From Leptolyngbya sp. PCC 7375 (GTDB taxonomy: Bacteria; Cyanobacteriota; Cyanobacteriia; Phormidesmidales; Phormidesmidaceae): DNA of 64,000 bases. Within the stretch, counting starts at the first letter, position 1. Each line of letters starts with the position of its first letter. The DNA is taken from NCBI RefSeq assembly GCF_000316115.1, contig NZ_JH993795.1, positions 129,555 to 193,554 of the forward strand, written 5' to 3'. Made by a program: the position numbers and the translations under genes. A model generated the notes under the pieces. It was not told where the DNA came from. It saw only the letters and a list, made by a program, of their open reading frames with translations, and did not search any database. Below, piece after piece: positions 35,448-44,822 of this stretch.

Positions 35448-37028
35448 TCAAATCTGCATCGGTTGATTGACAAAGAGCTGTACTGGAGTTCCTGCTGGGA
35501 GATACCAGGTTGACGGACGCTCAGCGAGGTCTTCAATTGCCTGGTCATTGCGGTCGGCTAATCGTTCCGCTAAGGCACCCGCTCCCCCTTCAAGAACAGC
35601 GCCTAAAAAGTTTGGATCGTCATATTCGGTGGCGACGGTGCCTTGAAAATCTGACGTGACGATGGTAGAACTACGGGGCCGATTTAGGATGGTGCCGAGA
35701 TTCGCCAGGCCACTAATGACAAAGAGACCGGCATCCATCGAGAAAATGGAGCCACCGGGATCATTAAAACGCTCGGCAACGAGAGGATTGCCGTCTTTCC
35801 CACGAATGTGGAGCTGCCCGTGGGGAATGGAATAGGACTGGTCGTCTCGGAGAATGGCGAGAACATCCAAAGTGGCGACTCCAGAGTCAGTATCCATCGG
35901 GGCTACGGTGACAACCAGCTGAGCAGCTCTCGGAAAAACAATCTGTTCGTCTGATGTCATCAAGGGTTCATCCAGTGTGACGATGTACTTGGGTGTGTCT
36001 GGCGATCTGGAATTGGTCACCTGACTTCCGTCTCCGGGCCATAGGATGGGTGTTGTAACAGTCGCTGTTACAGTTGTTCCGACCGGAATGGTTTGAGTAG
36101 TGGGATGACGCATTCCAGGAATAGGTGTGTAGCCATTTACATAGGTGCCAAGAGAGGATTCTTGTGCCTGGACAATCGCTGGTGTGTTAGTTTCAGGAGC
36201 TGGAACACGGACAACTGGCTGTTGAGGTGCGGTGCCAGGGGATACGGTTTGTGCAGGCCCAATGGTGGGTTGAGATTGGCGAGTAACCGTAGGTTGTGGT
36301 GCTCTGTTAGTCGTGTTGGGACGAGCTGTGGGTTGAGCGTTGGGTTGGGTATGGGCCACAAATTGCACTTGACCGACGGTGCCGGACTGGGCAAACTGTT
36401 GCCATTGCTCCCAAGGACCGATAGGTTCAGGCGCTATCTGCACCGCTGGCTGTGGTTGAGGCGTTGGCCGCACAGGGGCTGGTTGAACTGGCGCGGGGCG
36501 TGGGACAGCGGGAGCAGGTTGTGGAACAGAGCGAGAAGATGCTGCTACTTCAGTTGTGGATGATGTCTCTGCTGTTTCCTCTTTCGGGCTGTCATTTGAG
36601 AGTTCATCAGGGGATTCGGTAAGCGGATCGCCATCAAGGTCCTGCAAATCTTGGGCCTGATCTTTGAGCGCCACTTCAGTCCGTAATTCTCCCAGTTCTC
36701 CTTTTTCGTCACTAGTGGGTGGTTCTAGTGAAAGTGTTAGCTGATCGTCTGCTTCATAGGTGGGCTCAGTGGGTTCATTCGTCGTAACGTTGACAGGCCG
36801 AAAGATTTGGTTGGTGATCAACCCAACCAATAGGGCGACGACAGAGACTCCGCCAGCAACAAAGAGAAGTTTAGTGGAGCCCATTTGGGAGAATCGACGA
36901 GGGCTGGGCTCATCCTCAGGATGATGGAACGCTCCATTACCGTTGTCGGGCTCGGCGGTGGTGGACTGATCAAAATTGACGAGCTGGGCCATCTCTCGAT
37001 AGGCGGCGTCGTTATGTAGATCGCTCAT
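35448..37028 (-). CDS. VirB10/TrbI-like T4SS scaffold
   Basis: 526 residues. N-terminal cytoplasmic tail, one membrane helix (LLFVAGGVSVVALLVGLIT), a long Pro/Gln/Thr-rich periplasmic stretch (about 150-300), then a beta-rich C-terminal domain (IPVGTTVTATVTTPILWPGD, FPRAAQLVVTVAPM) ending WYLPAGTPVQLFVNQPM, a typical VirB10/TraB ending. VirB10 spans inner to outer membrane and senses ATP use. Start ATG 37028. Confidence 0.8.
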   Translation of the reverse strand: MSDLHNDAAYREMAQLVNFDQSTTAEPDNGNGAFHHPEDEPSPRRFSQMGSTKLLFVAGGVSVVALLVGLITNQIFRPVNVTTNEPTEPTYEADDQLTLSLEPPTSDEKGELGELRTEVALKDQAQDLQDLDGDPLTESPDELSNDSPKEETAETSSTTEVAASSRSVPQPAPAVPRPAPVQPAPVRPTPQPQPAVQIAPEPIGPWEQWQQFAQSGTVGQVQFVAHTQPNAQPTARPNTTNRAPQPTVTRQSQPTIGPAQTVSPGTAPQQPVVRVPAPETNTPAIVQAQESSLGTYVNGYTPIPGMRHPTTQTIPVGTTVTATVTTPILWPGDGSQVTNSRSPDTPKYIVTLDEPLMTSDEQIVFPRAAQLVVTVAPMDTDSGVATLDVLAILRDDQSYSIPHGQLHIRGKDGNPLVAERFNDPGGSIFSMDAGLFVISGLANLGTILNRPRSSTIVTSDFQGTVATEYDDPNFLGAVLEGGAGALAERLADRNDQAIEDLAERPSTWYLPAGTPVQLFVNQPMQI

Positions 37029-37043
37029 GGTCAGTATGGGGGC

Positions 37044-37733
37044 TTATTCGGTGAATTCTTGAAGCTGGAGGTCTCGCATGCCGGTAATTTCTAACCCCGA
37101 TAGCCGGACAGCATAGATGGCAGCGGCTAAGGGAGTGAGCGTATTGGGTGCCGGTGGTGGGGGCACATCAATGGACTGAACGTAGATGCGTTTATTGAAG
37201 GGAACAGCGTTGCCTGTCGGCGTTTGGGGAGAATACACCATTAAGTCGGCCACCACATCAATACTCCAGGCACCGGGCGTATCGGTTTGGGGTGCGGGAT
37301 AGCCCACCTCACGGATTTTGAGAACTACTTCTTTGTGGCCTGCAAAGATCTCTTCTGGCGTCATGGTGGCCAGCTTTTGCAGGAACTCGGTGCGGAATTC
37401 TTCTTCTAGAGTGAAGGAGGCCTGCCAGGCGGGGGTGGTCACCTTTTTGGTAAAGCCATCGTCTAGGGTGACCTCAACCCCAGCATCTTGAGGGGCTGTG
37501 GTCGTTGACTCAAATTTGCTGGTTGGTTCAGAAGAGGGAAGATCGGCAGACCAGTTCATCAGATAGATGAGACTATCCGTGACAAATTTACGAATCACCT
37601 CCGGTTCACGGTCATGATTAGGCGTTTCAGTAACGCTGATGCTGGTACCATCGGTGAGCTGAACTAAGGCTGCAGCTGGTTTCTTGGCTAAATGGCGTGT
37701 GTAGGAAACGTTAGACAGAATGAGGATGGCAAT
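37044..37733 (-). pseudogene. VirB8/TraE-like T4SS protein, C-terminal part, split by MITE
   Basis: The frame is open upstream of the GTG at 37598 to the MITE edge and continues in 37913-38077. Removing MITE 37734-37904 plus one ATGGCAAT copy gives a 284-residue protein with ...SGLIAILILSNVSY... at the join, restoring one N-terminal membrane helix. The periplasmic region (about 220 residues) has VirB8-like size and place (between VirB6- and VirB10-like genes). Translation of this piece could only begin at the internal GTG, losing the membrane anchor. Confidence 0.75.
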
Positions 37734-37904
37734 GGGTATGACCTCAATTAGATGTCTATTAAAAAGTCAGAAATCCTAAGCCCTACAAGAAGCTTACAAT
37801 CTCCATCACGCTGAAACTGAGAAAATTTATTCTTCGCTCAAATCTTCCTGAAACCCTTGCTGGATAAGCGTTATAGCACTCTACATCGTGTCGAGGTCAT
37901 ACCC
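37734..37904. mobile_element. 171-bp MITE-like insertion
   Basis: Terminal inverted repeats GGGTATGACCTC (12/12, extending imperfectly through GATGT) and an 8-bp target duplication ATGGCAAT at 37726-37733 and 37905-37912. No coding capacity. It is non-autonomous, so a transposase elsewhere must have moved it. Confidence 0.88.
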
Positions 37905-37912
37905 ATGGCAAT

Positions 37913-38077
37913 CAGCCCAGATAGACCAAGATTGGAGATGAGTAAGATCGCGAGAAAACTCTTTTGGCCAACCCGTGTCCAGTTGGTGCCTGATATGGGT
38001 TGTTGTCCATTCAGGTTGGTCACTGATGCTCCTATAGAGGCATCCGCTGGCCGATGACCGTTGAGAAAACGCATCAT
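37913..38077 (-). pseudogene. VirB8/TraE-like T4SS protein, N-terminal part, split by MITE
   Basis: ATG 38077 overlaps the end of the VirB6-like gene (ATGA). 55 codons: a cytoplasmic tail, then the start of the membrane helix FLAILLISNLGLSGL, cut by the MITE. In the present sequence it runs to a stop at 37871. Confidence 0.75.
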
Positions 38078-39195
38078 GATTTACCTCCAGGGTAGATATA
38101 GGAGCTGATACCAAATGAAGCAATGCCGAATGTGAGCTGTTGAACGGTGGCAAGCACACCATTGAAGACGGCCATGCCACCCCCTGCAGCCATGGCAAAC
38201 GAGAGAACTGGCGCTAATAGACCCAATAAAATCATGTTGACCATGGGATCTAGAGGACCAGCCTGATAAATCATGGTGACCAACATGGCGGTGACCACGT
38301 TAAAACAGAGCTTGGCCAGACCGACAGAGAGAAATGAAATAATCCAGGCATAGAGGGCGATACCGCCAAGAGGCGAGAGTGTGAGCCCCAAAGCAATAGG
38401 GCCTAACATGGCCGTTAAAATAAAACTCAGCTCGACCAGATAGTGAAATGCATTTTGGAGCGCGGCTAAAAACGCCTCAATGGCCAGACTGATGAGGGGA
38501 TTAACAACAGCACCTTTCAAGTTAGCGGCGAGAAGCGGGTTATCTCTTAAGTCTGAAATGGCTGTTTTAACCAGATTCGTGAGTCGATTTCCCCAGACCG
38601 TAGTGCCATATCGAGCATTAAATCCATCTACAATGGCCGTAGCCTGTTGATGCCCCTGTTCTAAACAGGCGATCAGCTGTTCATTGTTGGTCATGCCGTT
38701 ACACTGAGCCCGCACATCACGAATGGCTTTCTCAGCATTGCCATAGTCCAACACTTCATTGAGGTGAGTTTCATAGACCAGGGATGCATTAGCGATTTCC
38801 AGGACCTGAGCATTGGTTTGATTGATCAAGGCTCGCATCGTGGTTGAGGTTTGCCGTAGCAAGCTGGCATCATTGCTAAGCAAAATGACAACAACCAGTG
38901 GCCAGACTAGCTGAGACATGGCATCGTAAGATTCATCGGCCAGAGCGGCTCGGAGAAACTTGTACATAAAGAACCCGAGCGATAGCAGGGCAAATAATCG
39001 ACCGATGTTGACCAGGGCAATGTAAATCTGACTGGGCTCACCAATAAACAATGTCCAGGACTCATCCCAGGCATTGGCCATTTGTTGAGAGAGGGCCGTG
39101 CCACAATTGAGGGCGAAGTCATTCTTATCGAAGAATGGACTGACGCACTCCTCAACCACCTCGGGTATTTGACTAAAGAGAATCGGGTGCAGCAT
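38074..39195 (-). CDS. VirB6/TrbL-like polytopic T4SS channel protein
   Basis: 373 residues with several hydrophobic segments: IYIALVNIGRLFALLSLGFF, LVWPLVVVILL, a C-terminal cluster (LSFILTAMLGPIALGLTLSP, IALYAWIISFLSVGLAKLCF, MILLGLLAPVLSFAMAAGGG). A periplasmic loop carries two Cys (AQCNGM.., IACLEQG). VirB6 forms part of the inner-membrane channel. Order in operon fits VirB5-VirB6-VirB8. Confidence 0.78.
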   Translation of the reverse strand: MLHPILFSQIPEVVEECVSPFFDKNDFALNCGTALSQQMANAWDESWTLFIGEPSQIYIALVNIGRLFALLSLGFFMYKFLRAALADESYDAMSQLVWPLVVVILLSNDASLLRQTSTTMRALINQTNAQVLEIANASLVYETHLNEVLDYGNAEKAIRDVRAQCNGMTNNEQLIACLEQGHQQATAIVDGFNARYGTTVWGNRLTNLVKTAISDLRDNPLLAANLKGAVVNPLISLAIEAFLAALQNAFHYLVELSFILTAMLGPIALGLTLSPLGGIALYAWIISFLSVGLAKLCFNVVTAMLVTMIYQAGPLDPMVNMILLGLLAPVLSFAMAAGGGMAVFNGVLATVQQLTFGIASFGISSYIYPGGKS

Positions 39196-39197
39196 GG

Positions 39198-40223
39198 TTA
39201 CCTCATCACATGAACTAACCGGGTGGTACGGGCTGCATCTTCTGTCGCTCCCGCTGAGGTGGCCATGTCTCGCTGAATGGACTGATTGAGTTGTTGATTG
39301 AGCAGCTGCAGGTTTTTGCCATTCACAAAGGTGCCATCACGAATCTCACGACCAAAGTGAAGATCGAGGACCGATAGCTGGGTGTTAATGGCATCCTGCT
39401 GCCGACCGTAGGCCACCTGGCTAGAGGTGGCGACCTGGAGAGACACCATGCCAGATAGGGCGGTTTTGAGCACATCTTGAGTGCTGGTTTGCTCGTTGGT
39501 AGAGGCCACGACTTGGTCAGCGACTTCTGCCTGTTGGGCCAGGGCTTGAATAGATTGTTCAACCAGTGCTTTGGAGTTATCCGCGCCAGTTTGAGCTGCG
39601 GTGAGTCGTTGTTTGGTGGCCGCTTGCCCTTCTTCTGAGAGGCCAATGGCCGTCATCGCTTCAGTGAGGGTACCGACGGCATCTACATTGGCGGCGACCG
39701 TTGGATTTACGCCCGGTGTGATGCTGGCTGATGCACCACCGAGGACAGATAGAACCGGTGGTGTGTTTTCACCAGGGGTATTCGTGTCACTACCGGGGGT
39801 ATTGTTGCCGCCAGGACAGCTTTGAGGTAAGAAACAGTTCTCTCCTCCCAAGATATCGCTCAGAATGTCATCAAAGATCTCACCGGGATCGGGCAGACCC
39901 ATATCTCCCAAGATGCTGCCGAGGTCGATATTGCCGAGATTGAAAAGATCTTCTAGACCGCCAATGGAGAGATCTGGAATGCCCGCTGTAATATCGCCGA
40001 GGATACTAGAGATATCGGGTAGGTTAATACCGAGATCGCCAATGATATCGCCGAGACCGCCAATATCGCCAAGGCCACCGGCACCGATGGAACCAAAGTC
40101 GATGTTGCTTGGAATCAGGCTGGCGTTAGCGGAGGATGTTGTAAGTGGCAATGATAAAAGACAGACTGCTGATAGGAGGCTGATCAGCTGCCGTCGGGTG
40201 GGGTGACGGGATTGAGTTTTCAT
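39198..40223 (-). CDS. Exported VirB5/TrbJ-like protein with glycine-rich repeat region
   Basis: 341 residues, signal peptide MKTQSRHPTRRQLISLLSAV...SSANA. Residues about 35-130 are a low-complexity Gly/Asp/Ile-Leu series (GGLGDIGGLGDIIGDLG..., SIGGLEDLFNLG), then a Cys pair (NCFLPQSC), a Pro/Thr linker and a long helical C-terminal half ending LVHVMR. The helical half and its place between VirB4 and VirB6 fit VirB5/TrbJ minor pilins; the Gly-Asp repeat is not a feature of usual family members. Confidence 0.6.
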   Translation of the reverse strand: MKTQSRHPTRRQLISLLSAVCLLSLPLTTSSANASLIPSNIDFGSIGAGGLGDIGGLGDIIGDLGINLPDISSILGDITAGIPDLSIGGLEDLFNLGNIDLGSILGDMGLPDPGEIFDDILSDILGGENCFLPQSCPGGNNTPGSDTNTPGENTPPVLSVLGGASASITPGVNPTVAANVDAVGTLTEAMTAIGLSEEGQAATKQRLTAAQTGADNSKALVEQSIQALAQQAEVADQVVASTNEQTSTQDVLKTALSGMVSLQVATSSQVAYGRQQDAINTQLSVLDLHFGREIRDGTFVNGKNLQLLNQQLNQSIQRDMATSAGATEDAARTTRLVHVMR

Positions 40224-40235
40224 AGGAGGTCTGGA

Positions 40236-43037
40236 TTAAGCAACCAATGGGTGAATCGATGAACTCTCTTGATTAGGCAGTTCAATGGCACGTCCCTGTT
40301 GGATAGCCGTGACTAAGGCATGGGAGAAGGCGACTAATCCTGCTAGAGGAGATTGGCCGTTTGCTTCAGCCTGAGCCATGTAGGCATCGCGGGCGGCCTG
40401 TTCATCGGGGTTATTCGCGACAGCGGCTAACTGCAGATACGGGGCGTAATACCGACACACGGTAAAAATGCCGGTGTCTTCTAACAGCCATTGACTGTAG
40501 AGTTCATCGCGTTTTGGAAAGAAACTCTCACTCGCATTACGAGCGATGAGCTGAGGAGGAACCTTGAGAATGTTAGTAAAATTCTGTTGAGCTGCTGGTT
40601 GAATGCGACCGATCAGCTTGGTGGATAGATTCGGAAAAATATCAGCCGATGCCTTGGCCCGTGCCACAGTGACCGGATCTTGAGCTGAAATGATGACTCG
40701 TACTCCTGATTTAGCACCATTAGCACACAATCGAGCAACCAGGGCCGCAACTTCTTCGTATTTGAAGAGAATAGGAGCCTCATCAATAAAGAAAATTGAG
40801 GCGGGTGAGGCCAGGGCTCGACGGACAGCAGCTGAGTAACAGGACAGTGATAGGATGGCCGCATCTTCATCGTCACTCAAGCCGCGCAGGGCAAAGACTA
40901 AAAACTGAGCATCAGTGCGAAATGAAGAGGGTTGACCGATGGCTTTGCCGACGGCTGAATCAAGCCAGAAGTTGAGGCGGAGATTGATTTGTGCGATCGC
41001 ATCCTCAGCTCCCTTCGATACCTCCGTATACTGCTCAATCGTATTCTTGGTACAAAAGGCCAGATAATCCCTCAACGTGGGAATCTGTTGCCAGGCAGCA
41101 GATCCCACTCCGTTAGCTAAGGCCACATCATATCGCTGCTGAATGGTCGGATTTTCAAAGAATGTGGTCAGCGCCAGGGTGAGCACTGAGCGAATATTCT
41201 GTCGCATGATGCGGGTATCGGCACTAATATCCTCGGTGGATGCCCCAAAGACCATAGTCATCAAGGCACTCACCAGAAAGTTCTTATAGTCCTTCATTCG
41301 CTCCAGCTGCTCATCACGGGGCAGATTGTGCAGATCGGGAATCTCAAACAGATTGTTGGACTCCTTTGAGATATCGAAATAAGCTCCATTGTCACCCAGG
41401 AGTCTGGTGTAATCTGTGAAGGTGGATGACCCATCTTGCTTTGGAAAGTCCATCGCCACCACCGGCATCCCGTTGGCTAAAGCATGGGTGAGGATGCCAG
41501 AGACGAGAACAGATTTTCCTGAGCGAGTAGTCCCAGCAATAAAGAGATTCCGATGGGTGTTGTAGAGGTCGATATGGATGGGTGTTCCGGCCTCTTCGGC
41601 AATCAGCTCAAAGCCTGAGCGATCCAATTGCTTGGTCATTAAAAGCGGCATCAAACCAATGGCTTCGCTGGCCAGATACGTCTTTTGCCTGCGAAAGGGC
41701 GTAAATAACGGACGTTCTAACGTGAGCTGGGGCTGACACTGAAGCCAGGTACGCCAGGCATATTCCCGCTCCCGTTCTAGACCGGCAGGCCGCTGGAAAC
41801 AGTTCATTAAAAACCGACAGGCATCATCCAGTTCTCCCTTGGTCTGTCGTCGCACCAAAACGACTAACGACAGCATCAGAGGAATATCGCCGCTGTAGAG
41901 CTTGGCCTGGGCTTCCGTGGCGATGGATGAGCGGAGCTGGTTGACCACATCAATAGACGAATGCCGGGCCGAGACTTCCTGGGCTACATTGGCTTGCTTT
42001 TGTAACCGTTGGAGATCTGCCTTGATCAGATTGGCATTGCCTTTGGAGAGAGTACACACTAATGTGACATCGGCGACCGCATCACGAGCCAGAGCGGACC
42101 AGAGGTATCGCATCTGAGCGGCTTTATCAACCCAGCCACCGGGTTTATGCTCAAAGGCCATTACACCGACATAGCCATCGCGATAGGCGACCCACTCGCG
42201 ATCTGCTACAGGCACTGCCTGAGCCGTTTCAAACATATAGGAGGCCGGATGCTCGGCGACATCTTGCCGACAGTGACACTGCTTGCCATCAAAGACCATG
42301 AGCTGAGGCAGGGACCTGGGTTCAGTCGTATTGAATTCGTTCCATTGGATAGCCCATAGATCTTCAGCGGTGAGGGCAACCACATCGAGACCAACCTGAG
42401 TGGTCAACAGCTGTTCCCAGTTCTGAAAATCAGTAAAGGCCTTTTGGAAAATACGACTCAGTTTGACGCTTTTTTGATGCTGGTCTTCACCAATAAACTG
42501 CAGCCACTTATTGCCCATTAAGGCCGAGACTTTTTGGATAAACGCCTCGATGGTGTCTTCCGTATCAGCGGCATCCGAATCAATGGTGGCAGAACAGTAA
42601 ATATGAAGTGACTTAGGTTTGCGTACACCCTGACGGGTGAGTTGCTGCACCCGCGCCTTTTCACTCATCAAAATGGCCTTGAGTTCGCTGTTGGGTGCGG
42701 TGTTATACAGCCGGTCTAGTTGACGTTGCCGGTCAGCATCTGAGGCAATAGAGGTAAACACCAGACTCATGTGTTCACGATTGGGAAAACATTTGAGTCC
42801 AGATTCTACTGCTTCACAGAGTTTGGCTAGGGTATCGGCATCGAGGGTGGGATGAATACCGGTAGACCGAAAGGCAAAGCGAAACTGGAGCTGTTGTTTG
42901 TGCTTGAGTAAGACCGCACCCACCCGACGCTTGCCCATGAGAAATTCAACGTAGTCCGAAAGATGAATTGCATCTTCAATGGGCGTATATCGTTTTCCTG
43001 CATGGTGGATGGCTCCGATTTTTGTCGTGGCTTTCAT
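40236..43037 (-). CDS. VirB4/TraC-type T4SS ATPase
   Basis: 933 residues. An N-terminal VirB4-type domain is followed by a HerA/FtsK-like motor: Walker A FIAGTTRSGKSVLVS near residue 500, Walker B SIFFIDEAPILF near 745 and VIISAQDPVTVARAK after it. It energises pilus assembly and substrate passage at the inner membrane. The start overlaps the stop of the VirB3-like gene. Appears intact. Confidence 0.93.
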   Translation of the reverse strand: MKATTKIGAIHHAGKRYTPIEDAIHLSDYVEFLMGKRRVGAVLLKHKQQLQFRFAFRSTGIHPTLDADTLAKLCEAVESGLKCFPNREHMSLVFTSIASDADRQRQLDRLYNTAPNSELKAILMSEKARVQQLTRQGVRKPKSLHIYCSATIDSDAADTEDTIEAFIQKVSALMGNKWLQFIGEDQHQKSVKLSRIFQKAFTDFQNWEQLLTTQVGLDVVALTAEDLWAIQWNEFNTTEPRSLPQLMVFDGKQCHCRQDVAEHPASYMFETAQAVPVADREWVAYRDGYVGVMAFEHKPGGWVDKAAQMRYLWSALARDAVADVTLVCTLSKGNANLIKADLQRLQKQANVAQEVSARHSSIDVVNQLRSSIATEAQAKLYSGDIPLMLSLVVLVRRQTKGELDDACRFLMNCFQRPAGLEREREYAWRTWLQCQPQLTLERPLFTPFRRQKTYLASEAIGLMPLLMTKQLDRSGFELIAEEAGTPIHIDLYNTHRNLFIAGTTRSGKSVLVSGILTHALANGMPVVAMDFPKQDGSSTFTDYTRLLGDNGAYFDISKESNNLFEIPDLHNLPRDEQLERMKDYKNFLVSALMTMVFGASTEDISADTRIMRQNIRSVLTLALTTFFENPTIQQRYDVALANGVGSAAWQQIPTLRDYLAFCTKNTIEQYTEVSKGAEDAIAQINLRLNFWLDSAVGKAIGQPSSFRTDAQFLVFALRGLSDDEDAAILSLSCYSAAVRRALASPASIFFIDEAPILFKYEEVAALVARLCANGAKSGVRVIISAQDPVTVARAKASADIFPNLSTKLIGRIQPAAQQNFTNILKVPPQLIARNASESFFPKRDELYSQWLLEDTGIFTVCRYYAPYLQLAAVANNPDEQAARDAYMAQAEANGQSPLAGLVAFSHALVTAIQQGRAIELPNQESSSIHPLVA

Positions 43038-43354
43038 CGACGACGTTTCCTTGAACGCTGTGGAGAGTGGAGCGAAAAGGGAACAAACAACACATAACCT
43101 TTGGCCCAGCGGGGGACGACTTGAAACTTAGCGAGAAACCGCCAGGGTGTATTTCCAGTTAGAATCCACCAAACAGCCATGCCGCTGAGGATAAAGACCA
43201 GCGTCCACACCCAGTTCAGGGCTAGAAGCTGACAGACTAAGAGTGTAATAACACCAATAGAGCCCCAGGGGAGAATCAGTTCAGCGGGAACGGGACCTAG
43301 CCGAGGACGAGCACCCAGATTTTGATTGACGGAACGGAAGGGATGAGGAGACAT
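43034..43354 (-). CDS. VirB3/TraL-like membrane protein
   Basis: About 106 residues from ATG 43354 (an earlier start at 43378 is possible). FRSVNQNLG...ELILPWGSIG, then two adjoining hydrophobic helices (VITLLVCQLLALNWVWTLVF and a following segment), and a basic tail. Size, topology and location directly before virB4 fit VirB3. Confidence 0.7.
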   Translation of the reverse strand: MSPHPFRSVNQNLGARPRLGPVPAELILPWGSIGVITLLVCQLLALNWVWTLVFILSGMAVWWILTGNTPWRFLAKFQVVPRWAKGYVLFVPFSLHSPQRSRKRRR

Positions 43355-43406
43355 TAGACAGACGCTAACGATGTACACTCAGAACAAAACAGGTGTGCTA
43401 GCCTAG

Positions 43407-44000
43407 CTAGGTGCCAGCACCACCAATCACGAGATTTGCCATCAGATCACCGATAACGATCGCCATGACAATAATGAGTGGCGTCCGCGCCAGTGTCGTC
43501 CAGTCGTCGTCGTTCCTCGCGGCGACTAGAACACGAATAACGGCAATGGCAATGTAGATAACAAAGATGGCTCGCAAGACTCCAAAAATAAGTGGAACCA
43601 TGGTGGCAGGTACATTACTGCTGCTGAGCAGGTTGGCGATAAACGTTTCGGCATTTTGTAGAAACTGAGCATGGGCAGGAGCCAGTGTCAGGTCTGTCAA
43701 AATATAGGAAACCAGGATCAGTAATGATGGAAGGGAGGTAACGGCTAATCGCCGCAGACGAGTTTTGCGGCTCCAACGAGCCAGCCGGTTGAACTTTAGC
43801 CGAATCGCGGTAGACCAAATGAGGCTAATGGAAAGTGCCACCAGTATTGTGCTGAATAAGATGCCTTTGAGTGACGCATCAAAGAGTAGGGAGACCGTTG
43901 CAACTCCCAGCAGAATACTCACAGGAGGCATCTGAAAGAAACGGTTAGATTGAGGCATGAATACTTTTGGCGCTGACGAATGAAAATGTTGCGAAGACAT
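43407..44000 (-). CDS. Membrane protein, possible VirB2-like pilin precursor
   Basis: 197 residues with four or so hydrophobic segments (ILLGVATVSLLF, ILFSTILVALSISLIWST, SLPSLLILVSYILTDL, PLIFGVLRAIFVIYIAIAVI, TPLIIVMAIVIGDLMANLVI). ...LAPAHAQF resembles a signal-peptidase site, after which a two-helix mature pilin of about 85 residues would remain. First gene of the transfer operon, where VirB2 usually lies. Confidence 0.55.
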   Translation of the reverse strand: MSSQHFHSSAPKVFMPQSNRFFQMPPVSILLGVATVSLLFDASLKGILFSTILVALSISLIWSTAIRLKFNRLARWSRKTRLRRLAVTSLPSLLILVSYILTDLTLAPAHAQFLQNAETFIANLLSSSNVPATMVPLIFGVLRAIFVIYIAIAVIRVLVAARNDDDWTTLARTPLIIVMAIVIGDLMANLVIGGAGT

Positions 44001-44435
44001 AACGTCACCTATGAGAGATTAGCCTCATCCTATGGAAAACTCTCTTGGGCGTAAACGGCTGCGATTGTAAGCGTCTCATGAGAGATTTTTTGGAATCTTT
44101 TAAGAGAGTGTTCAGAAAGTAGAATTCTGGGTGGCAAGAACGAGCATTTAGGATCCAAAGCAGCCCATTGATGTGGGGGGCACCCGACAAATGGAGTGGT
44201 TTATGTGGGAGCAACCCGGCAATTTATCAGGGTTTGGTGGGGACTGTCCAGCAACCAAAAATTCAAGAAACTTCATGATGGCATCTTGAACACCAACACG
44301 ATGAAAAAATCGCTAGGATGGAAAACCATTTAAAGTCTCCTGGTGAATTGTCAAGGCAATATAAAGTTGCTATGAATCGGCTAGGGCTTGAGGTCCAGGG
44401 TGTCTCTACGTGTGACGTACACAAGGAGAACTTGC
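44001..44435. promoter_or_regulatory. Divergent promoter region of transfer operon
   Basis: 435 bp between the T4SS operon (minus) and the gene at 44436 (plus). No credible gene. It contains short inverted GAGAGATT/AATCTCTC-type elements near 44010-44110 and two GCAACC-CGGCAA motifs. Promoters for both directions are expected; none is clear by eye. Confidence 0.4.
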
Positions 44436-44816
44436 ATGACCGAGCAATCAAGCCCCTCAAACCTGACACAGTCAGACTCAGCGTCCTCACATTCAAATGA
44501 TAGAACACGACTACATATTGATTTACGAGATCCCAGCTTGATGTCCAAATTGAAGGACCAGGCGTCTCATTCAGAGCAAACGCTGAAGGCGTTGGTCAAT
44601 GATGTGTTGGAGCGTTTTTTGGCGCAACCAACAGTGTTTTCAGATGATTTAATCGATAACCTGGACCGAATGTTTTCACTGTTTGAGTCATTGCCGATGG
44701 ACCAGATTTATCAACTGGCTGAATCTAGCCATCGTTTGCCTGATCAGATGCTATTGCACCTGTTGATAAAGGGCTTGACGGTCTATAGCTCGTTAGAGGA
44801 ATTGGAACGCGATTGA
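44436..44816 (+). CDS. Hypothetical protein of transfer region (126 aa)
   Basis: Start ATG 44436 with AGGAG seven bases upstream (open frame extends to 44388). Ser/Thr/Gln-rich N-terminus, then a ribbon-helix-helix-like segment (TRLHIDLRDPSLMSKLKDQA...ALVNDVLERFL), so possibly an RHH DNA-binding protein. Seven bases before the next gene. Confidence 0.6.
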   Translation: MTEQSSPSNLTQSDSASSHSNDRTRLHIDLRDPSLMSKLKDQASHSEQTLKALVNDVLERFLAQPTVFSDDLIDNLDRMFSLFESLPMDQIYQLAESSHRLPDQMLLHLLIKGLTVYSSLEELERD

Positions 44817-44822
44817 CCGGTC

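Noticed and set aside
44005..44214. 69-codon minus-strand frame upstream of the transfer operon
   Set aside because: No ribosome-binding site, no plausible domain, within the divergent promoter region.
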